This document shows positions 18,164-26,772 of a stretch of 64,000 nt of DNA, piece by piece (positions within the stretch are counted from its first letter, which is position 1; each line of letters begins with the position of its first letter). The stretch is taken from positions 62,001 through 126,000 of the forward strand of contig NZ_CANLVZ010000001.1 in the NCBI RefSeq assembly GCF_947494755.1. Direction: 5' to 3'. The notes beneath the pieces were generated by a model. It had not been told where the DNA came from. It was given only the letters and a program-made list of their open reading frames with translations, and did not search any database. The position numbers were made by a program, and so were the translations under genes. Source of the stretch: an uncultured Tateyamaria sp. (GTDB taxonomy: Bacteria > Pseudomonadota > Alphaproteobacteria > Rhodobacterales > Rhodobacteraceae).

Positions 18164-19510
18164 TTAGCTGCCTCTGCTTTGCTTGGCCTTTTGAGCCTTT
18201 AACATTTCGAACAATTTGCGCGCCATGCCGGGTTTTTCCACTTGATGCGCACGACCCAAGGCCAGCGCGCCTTCTTCCACGTCTGAGGTGATGACGGAGC
18301 CCGATCCGGTCATGGCCTCGACCCCGATGGAAACAGGGGCGACCAGCATCGTGTTGGACCCAATAAAGGCGCGCGCCCCGATCTCGGTGCGGTGTTTCAT
18401 CACGCCGTCATAGTTGCAGGTGATCGTCCCCGCGCCGACGTTCGCCCCCGCCCCGACAAAAGCGTCGCCGATATAGCTGAGGTGGTTGACCTTGGCACCT
18501 GTATCGAGCGTGGCGTTCTTGACTTCGACAAAGTTGCCCACGCGCACGCCCTCGGCAAGTTCGGCACCCGGGCGCAGGCGGGCATAGGGCCCCACGATGG
18601 CGTCGCGCGACACATGGCACCCTTCGAGATGCGAAAAGGCGCGGATGGTGGCCCCGGTTTCCACTGTGACGCCGGGGCCAAAGACCACGTTGGGTTCGAT
18701 CACCGCGTCGCGTCCGATGGTGGTGTCCAACGACAGGAACACAGTGTCAGGGGCCATAAAGGCGACCCCGTCTTCGATCAGCTGCGCGCGGGCTTTGGCC
18801 TGAAACATCGCGTTGGCGGCGGCCAGTTCGGCGCGGCTGTTGATCCCGAGGGTTTCGGCCTCGGCGCAGGCGACCACACCCACCGTGCGGCCTTGGGCGC
18901 GGGCGAGGGCGGGCAGGTCGGTCAGGTAGTATTCGCCTTGGGCGTTGTCGTTGCCGACTTGTGCCAGCAGATCGAGCAGCAGGGGTGCCGGGGCCGCCAG
19001 CACACCGGAATTGCACAAGGTCACCGCGCGTTCGTCCTCGGTGGCGTCCTTGAATTCGACGATGCGGACAAGCTGATCGCCCTCCATGATCAGGCGGCCA
19101 TAGCGTCCGGGATCAGCGGCTTCGAAACCCAGCACCGTGACATCCGCTTGCGCTGCCACCAGCGTTTCCAGTGTTTCGGGGCGGATAAAGGGCGTGTCGC
19201 CGAACAGCACGATGGCCAGACCCTCAAACCCTGCCAGCGCATCATGGGCCTGCGCTGCGGCATGCCCGGTGCCCAACTGTTCAACCTGCAACACCACCTG
19301 CGCCTCGGCGTCGAAATCCAACGCCGCCGCCTCGACCTGATCCGCGCCGTGCCCGGCCACAACGATTGTGCGCTCAGGTTCAAGCACCGCCCCTGCGCGC
19401 ATCGCGTGGTGCAGCATCGGCGCGCCCGCAATGGGATGCAGCACCTTGGGCAGGTCTGACTTCATCCGTGTGCCCTTGCCTGCGGCCAGAATGATCAATG
19501 CAACGCTCAT
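18164..19510 (-). CDS. glmU: Bifunctional UDP-N-acetylglucosamine pyrophosphorylase / glucosamine-1-phosphate acetyltransferase
   Basis: 448 aa. The uridyltransferase half begins VALIILAAGKGTRMKSDLPKVLHPIAG. QLGTGHAAAQAHDAL and FGDTPFI are active-site segments. The C-terminal half is a left-handed beta-helix of hexapeptide repeats (GAKVNHLSYIGDAFVGAGANVGAGTITCNYDG) that binds acetyl-CoA. It acts with GlmS to supply UDP-GlcNAc. ATG 19510 gives the family start MSVALIILAAG; the frame is open upstream without homology. It is divergent from gph across a 144-bp gap. Confidence 0.96.
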   Translation of the reverse strand: MSVALIILAAGKGTRMKSDLPKVLHPIAGAPMLHHAMRAGAVLEPERTIVVAGHGADQVEAAALDFDAEAQVVLQVEQLGTGHAAAQAHDALAGFEGLAIVLFGDTPFIRPETLETLVAAQADVTVLGFEAADPGRYGRLIMEGDQLVRIVEFKDATEDERAVTLCNSGVLAAPAPLLLDLLAQVGNDNAQGEYYLTDLPALARAQGRTVGVVACAEAETLGINSRAELAAANAMFQAKARAQLIEDGVAFMAPDTVFLSLDTTIGRDAVIEPNVVFGPGVTVETGATIRAFSHLEGCHVSRDAIVGPYARLRPGAELAEGVRVGNFVEVKNATLDTGAKVNHLSYIGDAFVGAGANVGAGTITCNYDGVMKHRTEIGARAFIGSNTMLVAPVSIGVEAMTGSGSVITSDVEEGALALGRAHQVEKPGMARKLFEMLKAQKAKQSRGS

Positions 19511-19654
19511 AGAATGCCCTTTTGGCCAAATCTCTTTGTCTTTTTGTTGCGCCCTGTTTATCCGCTGGACGCGCACACGCAAGCGCAGGCCCCATCAAAC
19601 AAGATTGCGGGTTGCAACATCACGGCGGCAACGACCCGCCGAAGGGAGACGGGC

Positions 19655-20317
19655 ATGACAGCTGTGATTTTCGATCTGGACGGGACGTTGGCGGACACAA
19701 GCGGGGATTTGCTGGCCGCCGCGAATGTGTGTTTTCGCGATATGGGGTTGGGGGATGTGCTGGGCCCGGGCGATGCGGGGGTCGCCTTGCGCGGGGGGCG
19801 TGCGATGTTGCGCGCCGGCCTGATGCGCGTCGATCAGATGGAGGAGGCAACAATTGATCGCTACTATCACATGTTGCTCGAGGCATATGGGGCTGACATC
19901 TCGACCCATACCGTGATGTATCCCGGCGCGATGGCGGCGGTCGAGACGCTGAAATCCCACGGCCACGCGGTTGGCATCTGCACGAACAAGCCCGAAGGCT
20001 TGGCCGAACAACTGCTGCAGGAACTTGGCGTGCGTGATGCCTTTGGCAGTCTGGTCGGGGCTGATACTTTGCCGGTGCGCAAACCCGAGCCCGAACCGCT
20101 GTTCGAGGCCACCCGCCGCCTTGGCGTTGATCCGCGCGCCTGCCTTTTGGTGGGTGACAGTGACACGGATCGCAACACTGCGCGGGCTGCCGGGGTGCCG
20201 TCGGTACTGGTCACCTTTGGCCCCTCGGGCGAGGATATGGCCGCGCTCGAGCCAGAAGCCTTGCTTGAGGATTTCGCCGCACTGCCATCCGTCGCCGCTG
20301 CCCTTTTGGGCCGATAG
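19655..20317 (+). CDS. gph: Phosphoglycolate phosphatase-like HAD hydrolase
   Basis: 220 aa HAD phosphatase. Motif I is FDLDGTLADT, motif II is GICTNKP, motif III lies near RKPEPEPLF, and motif IV is LLVGDSDTDRNTA. These and the length fit phosphoglycolate phosphatase, which disposes of 2-phosphoglycolate from DNA repair or oxygenase side reactions. Close HAD relatives cannot be excluded. ATG 19655 follows GAAGGGAGA; the longer frame from 19514 lies within the shared promoter region with glmU. Confidence 0.85.
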   Translation: MTAVIFDLDGTLADTSGDLLAAANVCFRDMGLGDVLGPGDAGVALRGGRAMLRAGLMRVDQMEEATIDRYYHMLLEAYGADISTHTVMYPGAMAAVETLKSHGHAVGICTNKPEGLAEQLLQELGVRDAFGSLVGADTLPVRKPEPEPLFEATRRLGVDPRACLLVGDSDTDRNTARAAGVPSVLVTFGPSGEDMAALEPEALLEDFAALPSVAAALLGR

Positions 20318-20399
20318 GAAACGACAGGCCCGATTTCAAAGCCCCAAATCGCCTCGCTGCGTCTTGACTGCCGCACAGGATTTCCAGCAGAGATAGGCC

Positions 20400-21605
20400 A
20401 TGACAGAACGATTTACCGGCAGTTTCACACAGCAAGACCCGATCCCCGAGGCTGGGATTGATGCCGCACTTGCCGTGCTGCGCCATGGCCGGTTGCACCG
20501 CTACAACACGGCCCCCGGCGAGGTGTCCGAAACTACGCTGCTCGAGCAGGAATTTGCGGCCACCGTAGGCGCGAAATATTGCCTTGCAGTTGCCTCGGGC
20601 GGCTATGCGATGGGGACCGCCTTGCGTGCGCTTGGGGTAGGCCCGGGTGACACGGTGCTCTCCAACGCGTTCACACTGGCACCGGTGCCGGGGGCGATTG
20701 CGTCCGTGGGCGCGACGCCAGTGTTCGTTGGTGTGACCGAAGCGCTGACCATCGACCTTGATGATCTTGAGGAGAAGCTCGATCAGACGCGCGTTCTGCT
20801 GCTGAGCCACATGCGCGGACATATCTGCGACATGGACCGGCTGATGGCGATGTGCGACGCGGCAGGCGTGCAAGTGGTAGAGGATTGCGCGCACACGATG
20901 GGGGCCGCCTGGAACGGGGTGCCGTCCGGGCGGCATGGCGTGATCGGCTGCTATTCCTGTCAGACCTACAAACACGTGAATTCGGGTGAGGGCGGGTTTC
21001 TCGTCACGGACGATCCGCATCTGGCGGCCAAATCGGTGATGCTGTCAGGCAGTTATATGTTGTTTGAACGCCATCTCGCGGCCCCTCCACCCGAGGCCTT
21101 TGCCGATCTGAAATACACGACGCCCAACATCTCGGGGCGGATGGACAATCTGCGCGCCGCTATCCTGCGGCCACAAGTGGCTGATCTGGCGACGCAATGT
21201 GCCCGCTGGAACGAACGGTACTATGCGCTTGAGGCGGGATTGCGCGACACACCCGGTCTGCACATCGTGGAGCGGGCGGAGAAGGAAACCATCGTTGGCT
21301 CCTCCATCCAATTCCTGCTGCTGGACTGGGCGGCCGAGCGGGTCATCGAAGTGATAGACCGCTGCAAGGCGCGCGGCGTGGAACTCAAATGGTTTGGCGC
21401 GCCCGAGCCGGTGGCCTTTACCAGCCGCTATGACAGCTGGCGCTATGTGCCGTCCACGCCGATGGTCACCAGTGACCGTATCCTTGCTGGCGTGGTCGAT
21501 ATGCGCGTGCCGCTGACTTTCAGCCTTGGGGATTGCGCCCTGATTGCGCGTATCATCCGCTCCGAAGTCTCCGCCGTCTATCAGTTGACGGCTGCTGCCG
21601 AGTAA
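20400..21605 (+). CDS. DegT/DnrJ/EryC1/StrS-family PLP-dependent aminotransferase
   Basis: 401 aa fold-type-I aminotransferase of the sugar-aminotransferase (SHT_AspAT) family. The cofactor lysine is Lys191 in QTYKHVNSGEGGF, and EDCAHTMGAAWNG (Asp162) contacts the pyridine ring. VASGGYAMGTALRALGVGPGDTV and NISGRMDNLRAAILRPQ are further family blocks. Members usually aminate nucleotide-linked keto-sugars. Here there is no neighbouring sugar-nucleotide cluster, so the substrate is open. The final 25 bp overlap the 3' end of the converging creA gene. It follows gph by 82 bp; cotranscription is possible but not shown. Confidence 0.87.
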   Translation: MTERFTGSFTQQDPIPEAGIDAALAVLRHGRLHRYNTAPGEVSETTLLEQEFAATVGAKYCLAVASGGYAMGTALRALGVGPGDTVLSNAFTLAPVPGAIASVGATPVFVGVTEALTIDLDDLEEKLDQTRVLLLSHMRGHICDMDRLMAMCDAAGVQVVEDCAHTMGAAWNGVPSGRHGVIGCYSCQTYKHVNSGEGGFLVTDDPHLAAKSVMLSGSYMLFERHLAAPPPEAFADLKYTTPNISGRMDNLRAAILRPQVADLATQCARWNERYYALEAGLRDTPGLHIVERAEKETIVGSSIQFLLLDWAAERVIEVIDRCKARGVELKWFGAPEPVAFTSRYDSWRYVPSTPMVTSDRILAGVVDMRVPLTFSLGDCALIARIIRSEVSAVYQLTAAAE

Positions 21606-22045
21606 AGCGGCACCGTTGACATCGACACCTTGGCCGAGCCGCGTACGATCTCGCGGCCATGGGCGACATAGATCAACGTGTTGTTGCCCTCATCAAAGAT
21701 GCGTTTGACGCGAATACTCTTGAAGATGATCGAGCGGGAGGCGGAAAAGACGTCCTCTCCGTTCTCGTCCCGGTCGATGTCCCCGATCTCGATCGGCCCG
21801 GTCTGACGGCACGAGATTGAGCTGTTGGAGGGATCCTCGAACCAGTTGCCATTGGCCAGCCGGTCGATCACGCCCCGCTCGAAATAAGCGATGTGGCAGG
21901 TGACGCCCTTGACCTCCGGGTCGGCAATTGCCTCGATCACGATGTCATTGCCCGACCAGTCCACGCCGATCTCGCCCACTTCTTCGGCCCATGTAACAGA
22001 GGGCATCGCAAGCAGGGCGAGGGCGGTGAGGCAGCGGGTCAGCAT
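21581..22045 (-). CDS. creA: CreA family periplasmic protein
   Basis: 154 aa. A Sec signal peptide (MLTRCLTALALLAMPSVTWA, cut before EEVG) precedes the CreA domain. The family landmarks are all present: GNDIVIEAIADPEVKGVTCHI, SSISCRQTGPIEI, SASRSIIFKSIRVKRI and TLIYVAHGREIVRGSAKVSMSTVPL. CreA is a widespread small exported protein whose biochemical role is not established. It converges on and overlaps the aminotransferase gene by 25 bp, and is divergent from the leucine operon promoter. Confidence 0.88.
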   Translation of the reverse strand: MLTRCLTALALLAMPSVTWAEEVGEIGVDWSGNDIVIEAIADPEVKGVTCHIAYFERGVIDRLANGNWFEDPSNSSISCRQTGPIEIGDIDRDENGEDVFSASRSIIFKSIRVKRIFDEGNNTLIYVAHGREIVRGSAKVSMSTVPLYSAAAVN

Positions 22046-22136
22046 ATCGGATATCCTTTTGGCGGCGATGAAACGTCAATCGCACAAGGTCAATGCGCAT
22101 CGCAGCAGCTTGGTTCCGCCTGAGACGAAAGAACGC

Positions 22137-22165
22137 TCGACAGACCGGAATGTCAGGCATATATT
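22137..22165 (+). promoter_or_regulatory. Predicted sigma-70-type promoter of the leucine-degradation operon
   Basis: TCGACA at 22137-22142 (5 of 6 to TTGACA) and TATATT at 22160-22165 (5 of 6 to TATAAT) are separated by exactly 17 nt. The predicted transcript start near 22172 lies about 30 nt before the isovaleryl-CoA dehydrogenase ATG. The -10 end and start site are covered by the palindrome at 22164-22187. Confidence 0.65.
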
Positions 22166-22187
22166 TAATGAACAAGTGTTCATTAAA
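22164..22187. promoter_or_regulatory. Palindromic operator, TetR-type, over the ivd promoter
   Basis: Arms TTTAATGAACA (22164-22174) and TGTTCATTAAA (22177-22187) are perfect reverse complements around a 2-nt centre, 24 bp in all. It overlaps the -10 and predicted start site, a position typical of repression. Size and sequence style (TGAACA..TGTTCA) match TetR-family operators. Several bacteria control leucine/isovalerate genes by TetR or MerR regulators. No TetR gene is adjacent here, so the regulator must lie elsewhere. Confidence 0.7.
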
Positions 22188-22203
22188 GGCAGGGAGGCGT
22201 GCA

Positions 22204-23367
22204 ATGTTCACCCATTCCATGACGTTTGATCTGGGCGAGGACGTGAATGCGCTGCGCGAGATGGTGCATCGGTGGGCGCAGGATCGGGTCAAGCCGATGG
22301 CGGCCAAAATCGACCAGGCCAACACCTTTCCCCCCGAGCTTTGGCCTGAAATGGGAGAGCTTGGACTGCTTGGCATCACGGTGGATGAAGAGTTCGGCGG
22401 TGCGGGCATGGGCTATGTCGCCCATACGGTCGCGGTAGAGGAGCTGGCACGCGCGAGCGCGTCCGTATCGCTCAGCTACGGCGCGCATTCTAACCTGTGC
22501 GTCAATCAGATCAGCCTGAACGGCACCGACGCCCAAAAGGCGCAGTATCTGCCGGGCCTGGTCAGCGGCGCGCATGTGGGCGCGCTGGCCATGTCCGAAG
22601 CGGGCGCGGGGTCGGACGTGGTGTCGATGAAGCTGAGCGCGGAAAAGCGCAATGACCGCTACATCCTGAACGGCACGAAATACTGGATCACCAACGGCCC
22701 GGATGCCGACACGCTGGTGGTCTATGCCAAGACAGAACCAGAGGCGGGCCCCAGGGGTATCACCGCCTTTCTGATCGAAAAGTCTATGAAAGGTTTTTCG
22801 ACCTCACCCCATTTCGACAAGCTGGGCATGCGCGGATCGAACACCGCCGAGCTGATCTTTGAGGATGTCGAGGTGCCCTTTGACAACGTGCTCGGCGAAG
22901 AGGGGCGGGGCGTGTCTGTCCTCATGTCCGGCCTTGATTACGAACGGGTGGTGCTGGCGGGCATCGGCCTTGGGATCATGGCCGCCTGCATGGATGAAAT
23001 CATGCCGTATCTCTCCGAACGTCGCCAGTTCGGCCAGCCCATCGGATCGTTCCAGCTGATGCAGGGCAAGATCGCGGATATGTACACGGCGATGAACTCG
23101 GCGCGCGCCTATGTCTACGAGGTCGCCAAGGCCTGTGATCGGGGCACCGTGACCCGGCAGGATGCGGCGGCCTGCTGTCTTTACGCCTCCGAAGCGGCGA
23201 TGAGTCAGGCGCACCAGGCGGTGCAGGCCATGGGCGGGGCGGGGTTCCTGAATGACGCGCCAGTCGCGCGCATCTTCCGCGACGCCAAGCTGATGGAGAT
23301 CGGCGCGGGCACCTCTGAAATCCGGCGGATGCTGGTGGGGCGCGAACTGGTCACGGCGATGGGGTGA
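22204..23367 (+). CDS. ivd: Isovaleryl-CoA dehydrogenase
   Basis: FAD enzyme converting isovaleryl-CoA to 3-methylcrotonyl-CoA in leucine breakdown, 387 aa. Acyl-CoA dehydrogenase blocks include [19 protein letters not shown] and [18 protein letters not shown]. The catalytic glutamate sits in [11 protein letters not shown] (Glu247). The later position used by most family members reads IGAGTSEI instead of YEGT. That arrangement is diagnostic of the isovaleryl-CoA branch. ATG 22204 follows AGGGAGG; a longer frame from 22093 runs through the promoter and is rejected. It is the first gene of the operon. Confidence 0.94.
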   Translation: MFTHSMTFDLGEDVNALREMVHRWAQDRVKPMAAKIDQANTFPPELWPEMGELGLLGITVDEEFGGAGMGYVAHTVAVEELARASASVSLSYGAHSNLCVNQISLNGTDAQKAQYLPGLVSGAHVGALAMSEAGAGSDVVSMKLSAEKRNDRYILNGTKYWITNGPDADTLVVYAKTEPEAGPRGITAFLIEKSMKGFSTSPHFDKLGMRGSNTAELIFEDVEVPFDNVLGEEGRGVSVLMSGLDYERVVLAGIGLGIMAACMDEIMPYLSERRQFGQPIGSFQLMQGKIADMYTAMNSARAYVYEVAKACDRGTVTRQDAAACCLYASEAAMSQAHQAVQAMGGAGFLNDAPVARIFRDAKLMEIGAGTSEIRRMLVGRELVTAMG

Positions 23368-23639
23368 TGCCGCGCTCGGTCCTGATCACGACGGCTGGCC
23401 TCGTGCTGGTCGCAGCCCTTGGGGGCTACTGGCTTGGCCAGCGCCAGCTTGATCTGGATGCGACGGATGTGATCAATGCCGTTGCCGCGCGGCATATGGC
23501 CGAGCATGGCGGTGCCGATACGGCCTGTCTGGGCTGGGCAGGCACGGGAGAGGTCGTGTTTCAGGTGCGCTGCGACGACGTCGTTTACCATGTGGACCGT
23601 TTCGGCACCGTGCGTTTGGCACCGGAGGGCGGCATATGA
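23367..23639 (+). CDS. Small membrane-anchored protein in the leucine operon, unknown function
   Basis: 90 aa from the ATG at 23367, which overlaps the ivd stop (TGATG); a GTG one codon earlier is an alternative. An N-terminal membrane helix (VLITTAGLVLVAALGGYWLG) acts as signal anchor. The rest is a small soluble domain with two cysteines (CLGW and RCDDVVYHV) about 14 residues apart. Its stop overlaps the next start by 4 bp (ATGA), so it is translated with the operon and is very likely real. I do not recognise the family. A periplasmic domain with a possible disulfide is an inference. Confidence 0.7.
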   Translation: MPRSVLITTAGLVLVAALGGYWLGQRQLDLDATDVINAVAARHMAEHGGADTACLGWAGTGEVVFQVRCDDVVYHVDRFGTVRLAPEGGI

Positions 23640-25108
23640 ACATGGCCGCACAATGCCTGTCTCACCCTGCCGGTACGCTCGCGATCATTGATCTGACGGG
23701 TGGTGGGCACCGTGACGTGACCACGGACGCGCTGGCCGAGATGACGGACAGTCTGGCCCGCGCGCTGATGGACCGGGTGGCACCGGGCGACCGGGTGGGT
23801 GTGCTGTTGTCGCAATCTCCATGGTGTGCGGCGGCGCATCTTGCGATCTGGAAAGTCGGCGCGATTTCAGTGCCTTTGTTCAAGTTATTCAAGCATGATG
23901 CGTTGGCCTCGCGCATGTCGGATGCCGGGATTGTGCTGGTTCTGACCGATGATGAAGGTGCCCGCCTCGTCGGAGATCTGGCGGAATGCTGGGACGCGAG
24001 CACCGCCGGTATTGAGGGCGGGCCCGTGGCCTTTGCGGAGGCCACGGCGACAACTCCTGCGGTGCTGATTTACACGTCCGGTACGACCGGGACGCCCAAG
24101 GGCGCGCTGCATGGCCATGCTGTGCTGGATGGGCACATTCCGGGCGTCAGTCTCAGCCATGATGATCTGGGCCAGCCCGGTGATTGCCTGTGGACTCCGG
24201 CGGACTGGGCGTGGATCGGCGGACTGTTCGATGTGTTGATGCCGGGTCTTGCACTCGGTGTGCCGGTCGTTGCGGCCCGGATGGAGAAATTTGATACAGA
24301 TCAGTGTATGAATATCATCCGCCAAGGCGCTGTAAAGAATGTGTTTGCTCCACCCACGGCCTTGCGGATGCTCAAGGCGGCGGATGCGCATATTCCGGGC
24401 CTGCGCTCTGTCGCGAGCGGGGGTGAGCCGCTTGGGGCCGAGATGCTTGTGTGGGGGCGGAACGCACTCGGGGTCACGATCAATGAGTTCTACGGGCAGA
24501 CCGAGTGTAACATGGTCGTGTCGAGCAGCGCCGCGCGCTTTCCTGCGCGCCCCGGATATATGGGGCGGGCGGTGCCGGGTTTTGACGTGCAGGTTATCGA
24601 TCACGATGGCAAAATCACCTCTGAAGAAGGCGATATAGCCGTCCGGCGCGGTGCCCCGTCCATGATGCTGGAATACTGGAACCGCCCGGAAGACACGGCG
24701 GCCAAGTTCCGGGGCGACTGGATGCTGACTGGGGATCGGGGGCAGAAGGACGGCCCCGACATCCGCTTTGTCGGGCGGGATGATGATGTGATCACCTCGG
24801 CGGGCTACCGCATCGGCCCCGCCGAAATCGAGGACTGCCTGCTGACCCATCCGGGCGTCGCAACCGTGGGCGTTGTGGGCAAACCCGACCCGTTGCGCAC
24901 CGAAATCGTCAAAGCCTATGTTGTGCGCAAAGCGAAGGCGGACGTGACAGCTGATACATTGCGTGATTTCGTGAAAGAACGCCTTGCAAGCTATTCATAC
25001 CCAAGAGAAATCACCTTTGTGGCCGAGTTGCCCATGACGGTCACCGGCAAGGTGATCCGCAAAGAGCTCAAAGCCCGTGCAGCCGCAGAAATCGGAGAAC
25101 AGACATGA
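23636..25108 (+). CDS. Acyl-CoA synthetase (AMP-forming)
   Basis: 490 aa ANL-superfamily ligase predicted to activate a short or branched acid such as isovalerate as its CoA ester. The P-loop is [11 protein letters not shown] (146-156). [18 protein letters not shown] and [21 protein letters not shown] are the adenylation-core motifs, and the catalytic C-terminal lysine lies in [12 protein letters not shown]. It is shorter at the N-terminus than acetyl-CoA synthetases. Overlaps of 4 bp on both sides place it firmly in the operon, which would allow growth on external isovalerate as well as on leucine. Confidence 0.88.
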   Translation: MNMAAQCLSHPAGTLAIIDLTGGGHRDVTTDALAEMTDSLARALMDRVAPGDRVGVLLSQSPWCAAAHLAIWKVGAISVPLFKLFKHDALASRMSDAGIVLVLTDDEGARLVGDLAECWDASTAGIEGGPVAFAEATATTPAVLIYTSGTTGTPKGALHGHAVLDGHIPGVSLSHDDLGQPGDCLWTPADWAWIGGLFDVLMPGLALGVPVVAARMEKFDTDQCMNIIRQGAVKNVFAPPTALRMLKAADAHIPGLRSVASGGEPLGAEMLVWGRNALGVTINEFYGQTECNMVVSSSAARFPARPGYMGRAVPGFDVQVIDHDGKITSEEGDIAVRRGAPSMMLEYWNRPEDTAAKFRGDWMLTGDRGQKDGPDIRFVGRDDDVITSAGYRIGPAEIEDCLLTHPGVATVGVVGKPDPLRTEIVKAYVVRKAKADVTADTLRDFVKERLASYSYPREITFVAELPMTVTGKVIRKELKARAAAEIGEQT

Positions 25109-26709
25109 AACTCACCTCGCAGGCGCTGCCCTCATCCGAGGCGTTCAAGGCCAACGCAGCCGCCCATCTCGAGGCGCTCGATCAGGTGCAGACCGCCGCG
25201 CAGGCCGCTGCGATGGGCGGCGGCGAGAAATCCCGCGAACGCCACCTGAGCCGGGGCAAGATGTTGCCGCGCGACCGGGTCGCCAACCTGCTCGATCCCG
25301 GCAGTCCGTTTCTTGAGGTGGGCGCGACGGCAGCGCACGGCCTTTATGACGGGGCCGCCCCCTGCGCGGGCGTGATCGCGGGCATCGGGCAGATCATGGG
25401 GCAGGACGTGATGGTCCTGTGCAACGACGCGACGGTCAAGGGCGGCACCTACTATCCGATGACGGTGAAAAAACACCTGCGCGCGCAGGAGATCGCCGAG
25501 CAGAACCATCTGCCCTGCATCTATCTGGTGGACAGTGGCGGTGCGAACCTGCCCAATCAGGACGAGGTGTTCCCCGACCGCGACCACTTTGGCCGCATCT
25601 TCTTCAATCAGGCGCAGATGTCGGCCAAGGGCATTCCGCAGATCGCCGTCGTGATGGGCTCCTGCACTGCTGGCGGGGCTTACGTTCCGGCCATGTCGGA
25701 TGTGACGATCATCGTGCGCGATCAGGGCACAATCTTTCTGGCGGGACCACCGCTGGTCAAGGCCGCGACGGGCGAGGTGGTGAGCGCGGAGGATCTGGGC
25801 GGCGGCGATGTCCACACGCGCCTGTCGGGCGTCGCTGACTATCTGGCCGAGGATGACACCCACGCCCTCGCGCTGGCCCGCCGCGCCGTGGGGCATCTGA
25901 ACCGTACCAAGCCCGCCACCGTGCAGTGGCAATCGCCTGAAGATCCCGCTTACGATCCTGACGAGATTTTGGGCGTGGTCCCTGCTGACTTGCGCACGCC
26001 TTACGACATTCACGAGGTGATCGCGCGGCTGGTCGACGGCTCCCGCTTTGATGCGTTCAAGGCGCGCTATGGTGAAACGCTGGTGTGCGGTTTCGCCCAC
26101 ATCAAGGGCTGCCCGGTGGGCATCATCGCCAACAATGGCGTGCTCTTTTCCGAAGCGGCGCAGAAGGGCGCGCATTTCATCGAACTGTGTTCGCAACGTC
26201 GTATCCCGCTGGTTTTCCTGCAGAATATTACAGGCTTCATGGTGGGCCGTCAGTACGAAAACGAAGGCATTGCCCGGCATGGGGCCAAGATGGTGACGGC
26301 TGTGGCGACCACCTCGGTGCCAAAGGTCACGATGCTGGTGGGCGGCTCGTTTGGGGCGGGCAATTATGGAATGGCAGGGCGCGCCTATTCCCCCCGCTTC
26401 CTGTGGTCCTGGCCCAACAGCCGCATTTCGGTCATGGGCGGGGCGCAGGCCGCTGGCGTGTTGGCCACCGTGAAACGCGACGCGATTGAGCGGGGCGGGG
26501 GCAGTTGGTCGGCTGAGGAAGAGGCCGCCTTCAAGCAACCCACCATCGATATGTTCGAGGAACAGGCCCATCCGCTTTATGCCTCGGCCCGGCTGTGGGA
26601 CGACGGCGTGATTGATCCGCGCAAAGCCCGCGATGTGCTGTTCCTGTCGCTGAGTGCCGCGCTGAATGCCCCGATTGAGGAGACACGCTTTGGCGTGTTC
26701 CGGATGTGA
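25105..26709 (+). CDS. mccB: Methylcrotonoyl-CoA carboxylase, beta (carboxyltransferase) subunit
   Basis: 534 aa carboxyltransferase subunit moving CO2 from biotin to 3-methylcrotonyl-CoA. Family features are [22 protein letters not shown], the N-crotonase block [26 protein letters not shown], and [43 protein letters not shown] and the C-terminal [25 protein letters not shown] complete the set. It starts inside the stop of the synthetase gene and precedes mccA by 63 bp, a gap that carries two TTTGCAAA boxes. The pairing with a biotin subunit and ivd distinguishes it from propionyl-CoA carboxylase. Confidence 0.94.
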   Translation: MKLTSQALPSSEAFKANAAAHLEALDQVQTAAQAAAMGGGEKSRERHLSRGKMLPRDRVANLLDPGSPFLEVGATAAHGLYDGAAPCAGVIAGIGQIMGQDVMVLCNDATVKGGTYYPMTVKKHLRAQEIAEQNHLPCIYLVDSGGANLPNQDEVFPDRDHFGRIFFNQAQMSAKGIPQIAVVMGSCTAGGAYVPAMSDVTIIVRDQGTIFLAGPPLVKAATGEVVSAEDLGGGDVHTRLSGVADYLAEDDTHALALARRAVGHLNRTKPATVQWQSPEDPAYDPDEILGVVPADLRTPYDIHEVIARLVDGSRFDAFKARYGETLVCGFAHIKGCPVGIIANNGVLFSEAAQKGAHFIELCSQRRIPLVFLQNITGFMVGRQYENEGIARHGAKMVTAVATTSVPKVTMLVGGSFGAGNYGMAGRAYSPRFLWSWPNSRISVMGGAQAAGVLATVKRDAIERGGGSWSAEEEAAFKQPTIDMFEEQAHPLYASARLWDDGVIDPRKARDVLFLSLSAALNAPIEETRFGVFRM

Positions 26710-26727
26710 TGCAGGACATGAGAGAAG

Positions 26728-26757
26728 TTTGCAAACTGATGATTCCGACTTTGCAAA
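26728..26757. promoter_or_regulatory. Paired TTTGCAAA boxes upstream of mccA (ScfR/RamB-type operator candidate)
   Basis: TTTGCAAA occurs at 26728-26735, inside the 12-bp palindrome AGTTTGCAAACT, and at 26750-26757, inside the 10-bp palindrome CTTTGCAAAG. The boxes are 14 nt apart in the mccB-mccA gap. From memory, RamB of corynebacteria and the ScfR-family regulator PccR of Rhodobacter recognise TTTGCAAA motifs, the latter as a pair upstream of a propionyl-CoA carboxylase gene. The match in sequence and context is striking, though the spacing here is about one helical turn longer. Function is inferred. Confidence 0.55.
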
Positions 26758-26772
26758 GAGGAGAGGCCGCCC

